The notes beneath the pieces were generated by a model. That model was not told the DNA's origin, did not search any database, and saw nothing but the letters and a program-made list of their open reading frames with translations. DNA of 64,000 nucleotides. Origin: Anaerococcus sp. Marseille-Q5996 (GTDB taxonomy: Bacteria; Bacillota; Clostridia; Tissierellales; Peptoniphilaceae). Positions 1-10,997 of the stretch are shown here, piece by piece; position 1 is the stretch's first letter, and the number at the start of each line of letters is the position of its first letter. The translations under genes and the position numbers were made by a program. Location of the stretch: positions 310,001 to 374,000 of the forward strand of contig NZ_CAMPPE010000002.1 in NCBI RefSeq assembly GCF_946893725.1. Direction: 5' to 3'.

Positions 1-723
1 ATGGGCAGCAATTGTTCTGTTTTCAAATATACCACACTCATCAAATACTTCTGTAGGGCTTTGACCGTATTTTTTCATACATTCATCATTTTCAAATTTT
101 GTTTCTGATAAGTGAATATGAATAGGCATTTTGTATTTTGCGGCAATACCAGCAATTTTTTTCAAATAGTCTTTATAGGTAGTATATACAGCATGTGGTC
201 CTAATGCTATCTCAATTTTGCCATCTTTTCCATTATATTTTTCATATAGTTCGATACATTCTTTAATTCTATAGTCATTTTCATCTGGACTTGATAGGCC
301 TCTAGCTATTTGAGCTCTAAGCTTTGCTTTATCTAATGCTTTTATAGTTTCTTCTTGATAAAAATACATATCAGCAAAGGTTGTAGTACCAGTTTTTATC
401 ATCTCAGCAAAAGATAATAATGAAGCATAATAAACCAATTCTTCATTTAGTTTGTCTTCAGCTGGAAATATGTAGTTATTAAGCCAAGTCATCAAATCAT
501 TATCATCACCATAGTTTCTGAAGAAACTCATGCCAACATGTGTATGAGTATTGATAAAGCCTGGCATAGTTATAAAATTGTGGCCATCAATAACTTTATC
601 TACTTTTAAATCCTTAATTTTGTCTATTCTAGATATTTTTCCATTTTTTATATAAATATCATCATTATTTAATTTATCATCATTCATAGATAAAATATTA
701 GTATTTTTTATTAATATATTCAT
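1..723 (-). CDS. mtaD: Amidohydrolase, MTA/SAH deaminase family (3' end outside window)
   Basis: Partial gene: the first 241 codons, running off the left edge. The N-terminal beta-sandwich segment is followed by the metal-binding motif NTHTHVGMSFFRN, then the downstream motifs TTFADMYF and HIHLSET, as in the ATZ/TRZ-type amidohydrolases that deaminate 5'-methylthioadenosine, S-adenosylhomocysteine or adenosine. The edge cuts it at ...RTIAAH, just before the next metal ligand region. The ATG at 723 has no clear Shine-Dalgarno sequence; a T-run from the gatB terminator lies directly upstream. Substrate assignment is by family resemblance only; a guanine or cytosine deaminase-like activity is possible. 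Confidence 0.75.
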   Translation of the reverse strand, partial: MNILIKNTNILSMNDDKLNNDDIYIKNGKISRIDKIKDLKVDKVIDGHNFITMPGFINTHTHVGMSFFRNYGDDNDLMTWLNNYIFPAEDKLNEELVYYASLLSFAEMIKTGTTTFADMYFYQEETIKALDKAKLRAQIARGLSSPDENDYRIKECIELYEKYNGKDGKIEIALGPHAVYTTYKDYLKKIAGIAAKYKMPIHIHLSETKFENDECMKKYGQSPTEVFDECGIFENRTIAAH

Positions 724-728
724 ATTTT

Positions 729-754
729 AAAAAAAGGAGTGGTTACCACTCCTT
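729..754 (-). terminator. Rho-independent terminator of the gatB operon
   Basis: Nine-base stem (734-742 with 746-754) with a TTA loop, followed on the minus strand by five T. It overlaps the gatB stop codon and ends the pcrA-ligA-gatCAB unit. Confidence 0.8.
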
Positions 755-2171
755 ATTCTCCTATTTTTTCCTTTAATAAGTTTGTTATCTCTACTGGATT
801 TCCTTTACCTTTTGTTTTCTTCATAGCCTGCCCAACTAAGAAACCAAATGCACGATCTTTTCCATTTTTAATATCTTCAATAGATTCTGGATTTTCAGAT
901 AGAACTTCATCAACAACTTCTTCTAAGAATCCACTATCACTAATTTGAAGAAGATTTCTTTCTTCAGCTAGTTTTTCCGGATCTTCATTTGATTCGTAAA
1001 TTTCACGCAGTAGTTTTTTTGCAACATTATTGTTAATCTTATCTTCTTTAGCAAGATTAATTAATTTTGCAAAGTTATCTACTGAAAGATTCATTGTTGA
1101 TGGACTTTGCTCTGTTTCATTTAATCTACGTGATAATTCTGTTAATATCCAATTTGCTGATGTTTTTGGTTCATTTACAATTTCATTTGTTTGTTCAAAT
1201 AGTTCAGCAAGCTCTCTATCATTAGCCAATAAACCTGCATCATATTCAGTCATTTCATATTCGGTAATATAACGACTTTGTTTTTTAGCAGGAAGTTCTG
1301 GGAGGTTTTCTCTTATATTATTAATATCTTCATCTTCTAAATAAATTTCTGGAATATCCCCGTCGACTGAAAACCTATAATCATTTCCAACTTCTTTATC
1401 ACGCATATGGATGGTTTCTAATTTTTCATCATCCCATCTTCTTGTTTCTTTTGTACCCATTTCACCTTTTTCAAGAAGCTCTGTATGACGTTTTACTTCA
1501 AAATCCAAAGCCTGTTCAATTGCCTTAATTGAGTTCATATTCTTAATTTCAGCTATATTAGTTTTATTACCTGTATCAGTATCTTGCATATTTATATTTA
1601 CATCCACACGCATAGATCCTTGAGCCATTATACAATCGGAAACTTCTAAGAATCTCAATGTTGATGCAAGTGTCTCAACAAAGTCACGCGCTTCATCAGG
1701 AGACTCAATATCTGGTTTTGTAACAATCTCTATAAGCGGAACTCCAGCACGATTGTAATCCATCAATGTTCTACCTTCTTCATCATGGTTTGATTTACCA
1801 GTATCTTCTTCCATGTGAATTTCTATAAGACCTATTTTTTTGCCACTTGAAAGCTCTATATAACCATTTGTCGCGTAAGGTTTATCATATTGGGTTATTT
1901 GATAGCCCTTTGTAAGATCTGGATAAAAATATTTTTTCCTATCCATTTTTTGATTATTTGCTATATCACAATTAAAAGCAAGTCCTGCTCTTAAGGCTAA
2001 TTCTACAGCTTTTTTATTCATTACTGGCAATGCACCAGGATGACCTAAGCAGATAGGACAAACATTTGTGTTTGGAACAGCTCCAAATTCATTTTTACAA
2101 GAGCAAAACATTTTTGTATTAGTAGCTAGCTCCACGTGGATTTCTAGACCTATTATTGTTTTTGTATTCAT
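753..2171 (-). CDS. gatB: Asp-tRNA(Asn)/Glu-tRNA(Gln) amidotransferase subunit B
   Basis: GatB (472 aa) binds misacylated Glu-tRNA(Gln) or Asp-tRNA(Asn), activates the acyl group with ATP, and receives ammonia from GatA. The start shows GLEIHVELAT and four cysteines (C23, C25, C38, C41; FCSC and CPICLGHPG) that form the zinc site of the family. The cradle domain runs to about residue 290, followed by the helical and YqeY-like tail that contacts the tRNA elbow. Length is normal. The ATG overlaps the gatA stop by 4 bp (ATGA-type coupling). It is the last gene of the pcrA-ligA-gatC-gatA-gatB operon. Confidence 0.97.
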   Translation of the reverse strand: MNTKTIIGLEIHVELATNTKMFCSCKNEFGAVPNTNVCPICLGHPGALPVMNKKAVELALRAGLAFNCDIANNQKMDRKKYFYPDLTKGYQITQYDKPYATNGYIELSSGKKIGLIEIHMEEDTGKSNHDEEGRTLMDYNRAGVPLIEIVTKPDIESPDEARDFVETLASTLRFLEVSDCIMAQGSMRVDVNINMQDTDTGNKTNIAEIKNMNSIKAIEQALDFEVKRHTELLEKGEMGTKETRRWDDEKLETIHMRDKEVGNDYRFSVDGDIPEIYLEDEDINNIRENLPELPAKKQSRYITEYEMTEYDAGLLANDRELAELFEQTNEIVNEPKTSANWILTELSRRLNETEQSPSTMNLSVDNFAKLINLAKEDKINNNVAKKLLREIYESNEDPEKLAEERNLLQISDSGFLEEVVDEVLSENPESIEDIKNGKDRAFGFLVGQAMKKTKGKGNPVEITNLLKEKIGE

Positions 2172-3577
2172 TTTGCCTCCCCTAAAAATTTGTCTGCTGC
2201 ATTAATTATTTTATTATCATCAAATCTGTTTCCTATAAATTGTATTGACCCAGATATCCCCTCTCTTACTGGTACAGAAAGTCCGCACATGCCTGCAAGA
2301 TTTACAATAACATTAAATCCATCTGCTTTAAAGTCAGAAAGAGGGTCTTTTTCAGTTTCTTCATCAATTGCTGGAGGTAGATTTGTCGTAGTTGGTGTTA
2401 CTATTAAATCAAATGTTTCAAATAATTCTTCTAATTCTTCTTTAATTAAAGTACGTAGTTTAAGACCTTTTTTATAAATCTTTTGATCATCGCTTGCTGA
2501 TAAGTACATAGTTCCAAGAGCGATCCTTCTTTGAACTTCTTCTCCAAGTCCTTCTGATCTAGATTTTACAAATAATTCAGAAATGTCTTTATAATCTTCA
2601 GTTTGGTGGCCAAATCTTACCCCATCAAATCTACTCATATTTGAAGAAACTTCAGAACTCATAACGATATTATATACAGGGTTTGCGTAGATGGCATAAT
2701 TTAATTTTACTTCTTGAAGTTCCGCGCCTAAATCTTTCAGGCGATTTAAGGCTAGTTGATAATCTTCTTTTACTGCATCCTCTATGCCTTCATAAAGAAC
2801 ACTGTCTATACTTATTACAGCAATTTTTTTGCCATTAAAATCGTAATCTTCTTTTTTGTACTCAAATGCATCTAAGATTGCAGTCATATCATTTTCATCT
2901 GGTGATGAAGTTATATTTGATAATAATCTTAAATCATCAATATTTTGAGCAAATACTCCAACTTGATCTAGAGTATTTGCCATAGAAACTACTCCGAAAC
3001 GGCTAAATAATGAATAAGTTGGTTTATAACCAATAATATTTGTATATGAAGCTGGTCCTCTAACAGACCCTCCAGTATCAGTTCCTAGGGCTACAAGCAC
3101 ATCATCATTAGAAACTGCGACTGCAGATCCTGATGAAGAACCACCTGCGATTTTTGAAGTATCAAGATTATTTTTCACCACACCAAAATGTGATGTTTTA
3201 GAGCTTGCACCCATAGCGAATTCATCCATATTTGTTTTCGCTATAATAACTGCATCTTCATTTAATAAATTTTCTACCACACTTGCATTATATATAGGTC
3301 TGAAGTCTTCTAACATTTTTGATGCACAAGTCATATTCATATTTTTATATGAGATGTTATCCTTAACAGCAACTGGTAAACCAAACAACTTTCCTAATTC
3401 TTCGCCATTTTTAAGTTTATTATCTAAATATTCAGCTCTTTTTAAAGAGTCTTCTTCATCAAAAGAAATATAAGCATTGTGTTCATTTTTTTTGATTTTT
3501 TCTAGTGTCTCTTTTGTATATTCAACTACTGAAATTTCTCCAGATTTTAATTTACTTACTAAATTTTCTATATTCAT
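2168..3577 (-). CDS. gatA: Asp-tRNA(Asn)/Glu-tRNA(Gln) amidotransferase subunit A
   Basis: GatA (469 aa) is the amidase-signature subunit that hydrolyses glutamine or asparagine and channels ammonia to GatB. The Ser-cisSer-Lys triad is readable: Lys in LPVAVKDNI, the Gly/Ser-rich GGSSSGSAVAVS stretch, and the nucleophile in TDTGGSVRGPAS. I chose the ATG at 3577 because it begins the usual MNIENLVSKLKSGE start and has an AGGGG ribosome site six bases upstream. The longer in-frame reading from 3598 would overlap gatC and bury that site. It overlaps gatB by 4 bp. Confidence 0.96.
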   Translation of the reverse strand: MNIENLVSKLKSGEISVVEYTKETLEKIKKNEHNAYISFDEEDSLKRAEYLDNKLKNGEELGKLFGLPVAVKDNISYKNMNMTCASKMLEDFRPIYNASVVENLLNEDAVIIAKTNMDEFAMGASSKTSHFGVVKNNLDTSKIAGGSSSGSAVAVSNDDVLVALGTDTGGSVRGPASYTNIIGYKPTYSLFSRFGVVSMANTLDQVGVFAQNIDDLRLLSNITSSPDENDMTAILDAFEYKKEDYDFNGKKIAVISIDSVLYEGIEDAVKEDYQLALNRLKDLGAELQEVKLNYAIYANPVYNIVMSSEVSSNMSRFDGVRFGHQTEDYKDISELFVKSRSEGLGEEVQRRIALGTMYLSASDDQKIYKKGLKLRTLIKEELEELFETFDLIVTPTTTNLPPAIDEETEKDPLSDFKADGFNVIVNLAGMCGLSVPVREGISGSIQFIGNRFDDNKIINAADKFLGEAK

Positions 3578-3585
3578 AAAATCCC

Positions 3586-3864
3586 CTATAAATTCCAATC
3601 CAATCTGAAATAACCAAATTCTTTATCCGGAGCATTTTTTAATGCTTCATCACGACTAGATGATTCTTTAACTTCATCTTCTCTAAAAACCGCCTTATGT
3701 GAATCAATACTTTCAGTCATTTTTACATTTTCAGTGTCTACATCAAAAATATCTTCTATAAAATCAATAACAATATTAAATTTATTAGACAGATCATCAA
3801 CATCTTTTCCATCTAGGCTAAGATTTGCAAGTCTATAAATTTTTTCTACTTCTTTTGCTTCCAT
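3586..3864 (-). CDS. gatC: Asp-tRNA(Asn)/Glu-tRNA(Gln) amidotransferase subunit C
   Basis: GatC (92 aa) is the small belt that wraps the GatA-GatB interface and stabilises the complex. It has the typical N-terminal helix (VEKIYRLANLSLDGKDVDDLSNKF) shape and an extended tail ending near FRLDWNL; the usual tail motif is FKVPxV-like, so this end is somewhat divergent. The ATG lies 1 bp after the ligA stop, with the ribosome site inside the last ligA codons (GAAGGGAAG). Confidence 0.93.
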   Translation of the reverse strand: MEAKEVEKIYRLANLSLDGKDVDDLSNKFNIVIDFIEDIFDVDTENVKMTESIDSHKAVFREDEVKESSSRDEALKNAPDKEFGYFRLDWNL

Positions 3865-3865
3865 C

Positions 3866-8063
<4,198 letters not shown>

Positions 8064-8082
8064 CACATCCCCCTATCTATTT

Positions 8083-8092
8083 ATTATACCAC
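8083..8092 (-). promoter_or_regulatory. Extended -10 promoter for pcrA-ligA-gatCAB
   Basis: Minus-strand TGGTATAAT (TATAAT at 8088-8083) is an extended -10 element. No good -35 is seen because the upstream region is the yerC terminator. It gives a leader of about 15 bases before pcrA. Confidence 0.6.
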
Positions 8093-8095
8093 ATG

Positions 8096-8124
8096 AAAAA
8101 AGAGTAGACATAAGTCTCCTCTTT
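8096..8124 (-). terminator. Terminator of the TrpR-like regulator gene
   Basis: Stem AAAGAG...CTCTTT (8099-8104/8119-8124) with inner AGAC/GTCT pairing and an ATAA loop, followed on the minus strand by six T (8101-8096). Confidence 0.7.
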
Positions 8125-8148
8125 AAATCATAGATATTTAATTAAGAT

Positions 8149-8475
8149 TTATTTTTCTTTATCTTCTCTTTGTTTTTTTAAATCTTTTTCTATAAGTTTA
8201 TCTAAAACTAAGTCATAGCCATTTGAACCGTAGTTTAATGATCTATTCACTCTAGAAATAGTAGCAGTTGATGCCCCTGTTTCTTCTTCGATTACATTGT
8301 ATGTTTTTCTAACTTTTAATAATCTTGCAACATGTAATCTTTGAGCTATAGATTGGATTTCTCTGGCTGTACATATATCTGTAAAAAATGCGTAGCAATC
8401 TTCAACGCTATTAAGCATCAGGATTGCTTCAAATAATTCATCTGTTTGTTGATTTTTTAATTTTGAATCTGTCAT
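8149..8475 (-). CDS. yerC: YerC/YecD family TrpR-like DNA-binding protein
   Basis: This 108-aa protein has the Trp-repressor superfamily fold: helices ending in a helix-turn-helix in which EIQSIAQRLHVARLLKVRKTY and the recognition segment EETGASTATISRVNRSL are readable. The B. subtilis relative YerC sits next to pcrB-pcrA-ligA, and here it again lies directly upstream of pcrA-ligA. The target genes are unknown. It has its own promoter, a GGGGG ribosome site and a terminator. Confidence 0.88.
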   Translation of the reverse strand: MTDSKLKNQQTDELFEAILMLNSVEDCYAFFTDICTAREIQSIAQRLHVARLLKVRKTYNVIEEETGASTATISRVNRSLNYGSNGYDLVLDKLIEKDLKKQREDKEK

Positions 8476-8522
8476 TGTTCCCCCGAGTATATAAAAAGTA
8501 ATCTTTTTTTAGTTACATTAGT

Positions 8523-8528
8523 ATTATA
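8523..8528 (-). promoter_or_regulatory. -10 element upstream of yerC
   Basis: TATAAT on the minus strand, about 50 bases before the yerC ATG; the -35 is weak. The rest of the 133-bp gap to gatD (8476-8608) is AT-rich with nothing else recognisable. Confidence 0.5.
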
Positions 8529-8608
8529 CACTAAAATACAAATTAAATATACTTTTATCAAAATATTTTGCCAGTTTTGTTATATATGCAAATAACTTTC
8601 TTATGATT

Positions 8609-9268
8609 CTAATTATCATTTACATTTTCAATTGAAAGTTTGAGTAAGTCTTTGCATAATTCTTCGTTTCTAGCAAGCAAAGGACCGTGAAGGTATGTTC
8701 CAATAGTATTTTTATATCTAAATCCTTCAGTTTTATCAGTTCCATTATTTCCATTTCCGTCTATAACAGTTCCAAATGCATTTTGGTTTTCTGACAGATA
8801 AGTCACACCTCCGTGATTTTCAAAACCTTCGTATATTTTCCCCGAATTGCAATCTTTTATTTTTACCGGTCCTGTAAATCTTTTACCATTTTCTTGGTTA
8901 ACAGTGTAATGATTAAAAATATTTAATCCATTTATTTTTTTATTATATGCATCGTAATAATATTGTCCTAATAATTGGTAGCCACCACATATTGCTAGAA
9001 ACACACCGTTGTTATCGATGTATTTTTTTATACTAACTTTTTTTTCTAACAAATCCGATTGAACAATTCTTTGTTCATAATCTTGGCCACCTCCAAAAAA
9101 TACAAAGTTGTATTTTTCCCAATCGAAAAAATCACCAATACTTACTGTATCTATCTCTACCTCATATCCATTTTTTCTAGCCTCATGTGCATATGCCATT
9201 ACATTTCCAACATCACCATAAGTATTTAACAAATTTCCATATAGGTGGCAGATTTTTATTTTTTTCAT
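8609..9268 (-). CDS. gatD: Lipid II isoglutaminyl synthase, glutaminase subunit
   Basis: GatD (219 aa) is a CobB/CobQ-like class I glutamine amidotransferase that supplies ammonia to MurT so that the D-Glu of lipid II is amidated to D-isoglutamine. Seen: the LYGNLLNTYGDVGNV start, the nucleophile Cys in FLAICGGYQLLG and the catalytic His in GTYLHGPLLARN. Length is normal. It overlaps murT by 4 bp, the usual pairing. Amidated stems are needed for efficient transpeptidation in many Gram-positive bacteria. Confidence 0.95.
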   Translation of the reverse strand: MKKIKICHLYGNLLNTYGDVGNVMAYAHEARKNGYEVEIDTVSIGDFFDWEKYNFVFFGGGQDYEQRIVQSDLLEKKVSIKKYIDNNGVFLAICGGYQLLGQYYYDAYNKKINGLNIFNHYTVNQENGKRFTGPVKIKDCNSGKIYEGFENHGGVTYLSENQNAFGTVIDGNGNNGTDKTEGFRYKNTIGTYLHGPLLARNEELCKDLLKLSIENVNDN

Positions 9269-10593
9269 AGTCCCAGCACCTCTCTTAACCTAAGCATAGC
9301 TGTATATGTGGATAGGATGTAGATATTATTAGTTTTAGAATTTTTGATTACATTATGGATTTCATTTTCATAGTCAAATTCATTAATATTACCATCATAG
9401 ATTTCAGCAATTTCTAAGCGTCTTTTCATATCTTTTTTTCTCATTCCTGATACATAAATGTCTTTAATATCTAAATTGCTAAGTTTTTCATAATAAGAAT
9501 CATATATCCAGCTTACATCTGTACCATCTGCATAGTTATCATTTAATAAGCAAATTAAAGTTATTGGCTCTTCTTCAAGTAATATTAAATCTATAATTTG
9601 ATTTAATCCTGTAGGGTTTTTAACAAGATTGATAGTGACGTTTTTCCCATCTATATTTATGTTTTCCTGTCTGCCAAATACATTTTTTTGGCTAGAAAGT
9701 CCCCTATAAATTTCTTCGTATGATAGGCCTAATTCTTTTGCAGCAGAAAGAGCAGCTAATGCATTATATACATTGTATAGACCGCCTACACTAACTTTAT
9801 AAACTTCTTCACCTATTTTAAATTCAGAATAATCTGCTTCAAGTCGTATAATCTCATCTATTGCATAATTAATATATGGTGTCTTAAAATCACAATTTGG
9901 ACATGAATAATCACCAAGTGAAGAATAATTGTTCATTTTATATTTTAATACGTGATTACAATTTGGACAAAGTATTCCGTCCGAATTAATCTCTGCATCT
10001 AAATCATAATCTGAACTTGCATTTTTGTAATCACGAATGCCAAAATAAGACCTATCATAGTCTTCCATTTGCTGGTAATTAAATATAGGTAAATCACCAT
10101 TTGCAATAATTTTTGCTTTTGGCATTACCTTCATCCCATCCATTACCTTCGCAAAAATATTATAAATTTCTCCAAACCTATCCATCTGATCTCTAAAAAT
10201 ATTTGTAAAAATTACATAATCAGCTTTTATATTTTGTCCAATTCTAACCAGGTTTGCTTCATCCACTTCAAGGACTGCTATAGTTTCTTCTTTTGAAGGA
10301 TTATCTAATAGAGTAGTAATTATGCCTTGGACCATATTTGAGCCAGATTCATTTGTATACACCTTATCGTAACGTTGTCTTAATATATTTACTAAAAAAT
10401 GGGTTGTCATTGTTTTACCATTTGTACCAGTTACAAATATAAATTTGGTATTTTTTGACAACTCGTCTAGAATATTTTTATCTAATTTGTATGCAATATA
10501 GCCAGGTAAGGATGTTGCATTGTGATTTGTTAGCTTTAAACCTGACCTTACTATTTTTGCTATTTCTTTTGTTAATTTATTTTTAATAGTCAT
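9265..10593 (-). CDS. murT: Lipid II isoglutaminyl synthase, Mur ligase-like subunit
   Basis: MurT (442 aa) activates the alpha-carboxylate of D-Glu in lipid II and couples it to ammonia from GatD. It has the Mur-ligase ATP loop FVTGTNGKTMTTHFL, the central-domain EVDEANL, a Cys4 zinc ribbon (CPNCNHVLKY...CPNCDF, about residues 213-235) diagnostic of MurT, and the C-terminal DUF1727 domain (NPTGLNQIIDLI). There is no clear Shine-Dalgarno before the ATG at 10593. The acyP stop is 38 bp upstream, so it may be read from the same transcript. Confidence 0.95.
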   Translation of the reverse strand: MTIKNKLTKEIAKIVRSGLKLTNHNATSLPGYIAYKLDKNILDELSKNTKFIFVTGTNGKTMTTHFLVNILRQRYDKVYTNESGSNMVQGIITTLLDNPSKEETIAVLEVDEANLVRIGQNIKADYVIFTNIFRDQMDRFGEIYNIFAKVMDGMKVMPKAKIIANGDLPIFNYQQMEDYDRSYFGIRDYKNASSDYDLDAEINSDGILCPNCNHVLKYKMNNYSSLGDYSCPNCDFKTPYINYAIDEIIRLEADYSEFKIGEEVYKVSVGGLYNVYNALAALSAAKELGLSYEEIYRGLSSQKNVFGRQENINIDGKNVTINLVKNPTGLNQIIDLILLEEEPITLICLLNDNYADGTDVSWIYDSYYEKLSNLDIKDIYVSGMRKKDMKRRLEIAEIYDGNINEFDYENEIHNVIKNSKTNNIYILSTYTAMLRLREVLGL

Positions 10594-10630
10594 AAATTTA
10601 ATATATCTTAAAAACTTAACTTATCAATAA

Positions 10631-10900
10631 CTAGCCAATAATTTTGTAATATTTTTCTTCCTCAATAGCTTCTCTTTCAATTTTTTTGCATGAATCAATT
10701 ATAATAAATAAATTATTATTTAACTCATTTAAAAATCTATCTATACTATCATCATTTCCCTGTATAAAACACTTAACATTACCGTCATTTAAATTTTCTA
10801 CTGTGCCAGTTAAATTTAGTTTATCAGCAATCAATTTTGAAGTATATCTAAATCCTACACCCTGGACTCTTCCTTTAAATAATATTTCATATCTTTTCAT
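10631..10900 (-). CDS. acyP: Acylphosphatase
   Basis: An 89-aa acylphosphatase that hydrolyses carboxyl-phosphate bonds such as acetyl phosphate. The signature GRVQGVGFRYTS contains the phosphate-binding Arg; the second motif GTVENLNDGNVKCFIQG carries the catalytic Asn. It is cytoplasmic. It probably starts the transcript that continues into murT-gatD, with GGAGAC as ribosome site. It is divergent from copA. A metabolic link to MurT is not evident. Confidence 0.92.
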   Translation of the reverse strand: MKRYEILFKGRVQGVGFRYTSKLIADKLNLTGTVENLNDGNVKCFIQGNDDSIDRFLNELNNNLFIIIDSCKKIEREAIEEEKYYKIIG

Positions 10901-10968
10901 CTTTGTCTCCTTAGCCTTAATTTACCCATTACTTGAAAAATTATTTTATAGTAGTTCAATAATATTAC

Positions 10969-10983
10969 CACCCCCTAGGGGTG
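10969..10983 (+). promoter_or_regulatory. Probable CsoR operator upstream of copA
   Basis: CACCCC-CTA-GGGGTG is a perfect 6-bp inverted repeat with a 3-bp centre, 14 bases before the copA ATG. GC-rich C4/G4 palindromes in AT-rich DNA are the known CsoR binding pattern, and csoR closes the same operon, which supports autoregulated copper-induced expression. Clear -35/-10 boxes could not be fixed by eye. Confidence 0.8.
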
Positions 10984-10997
10984 TCAAAGGAGGTAAT

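Noticed and set aside
10686-10997. N-terminal extension of copA by about 100 residues
   Set aside because: This in-frame stretch is the antisense of acyP and the intergenic operator; the real start (10998) has AAAGGAGG and begins directly with the metal-binding domain.
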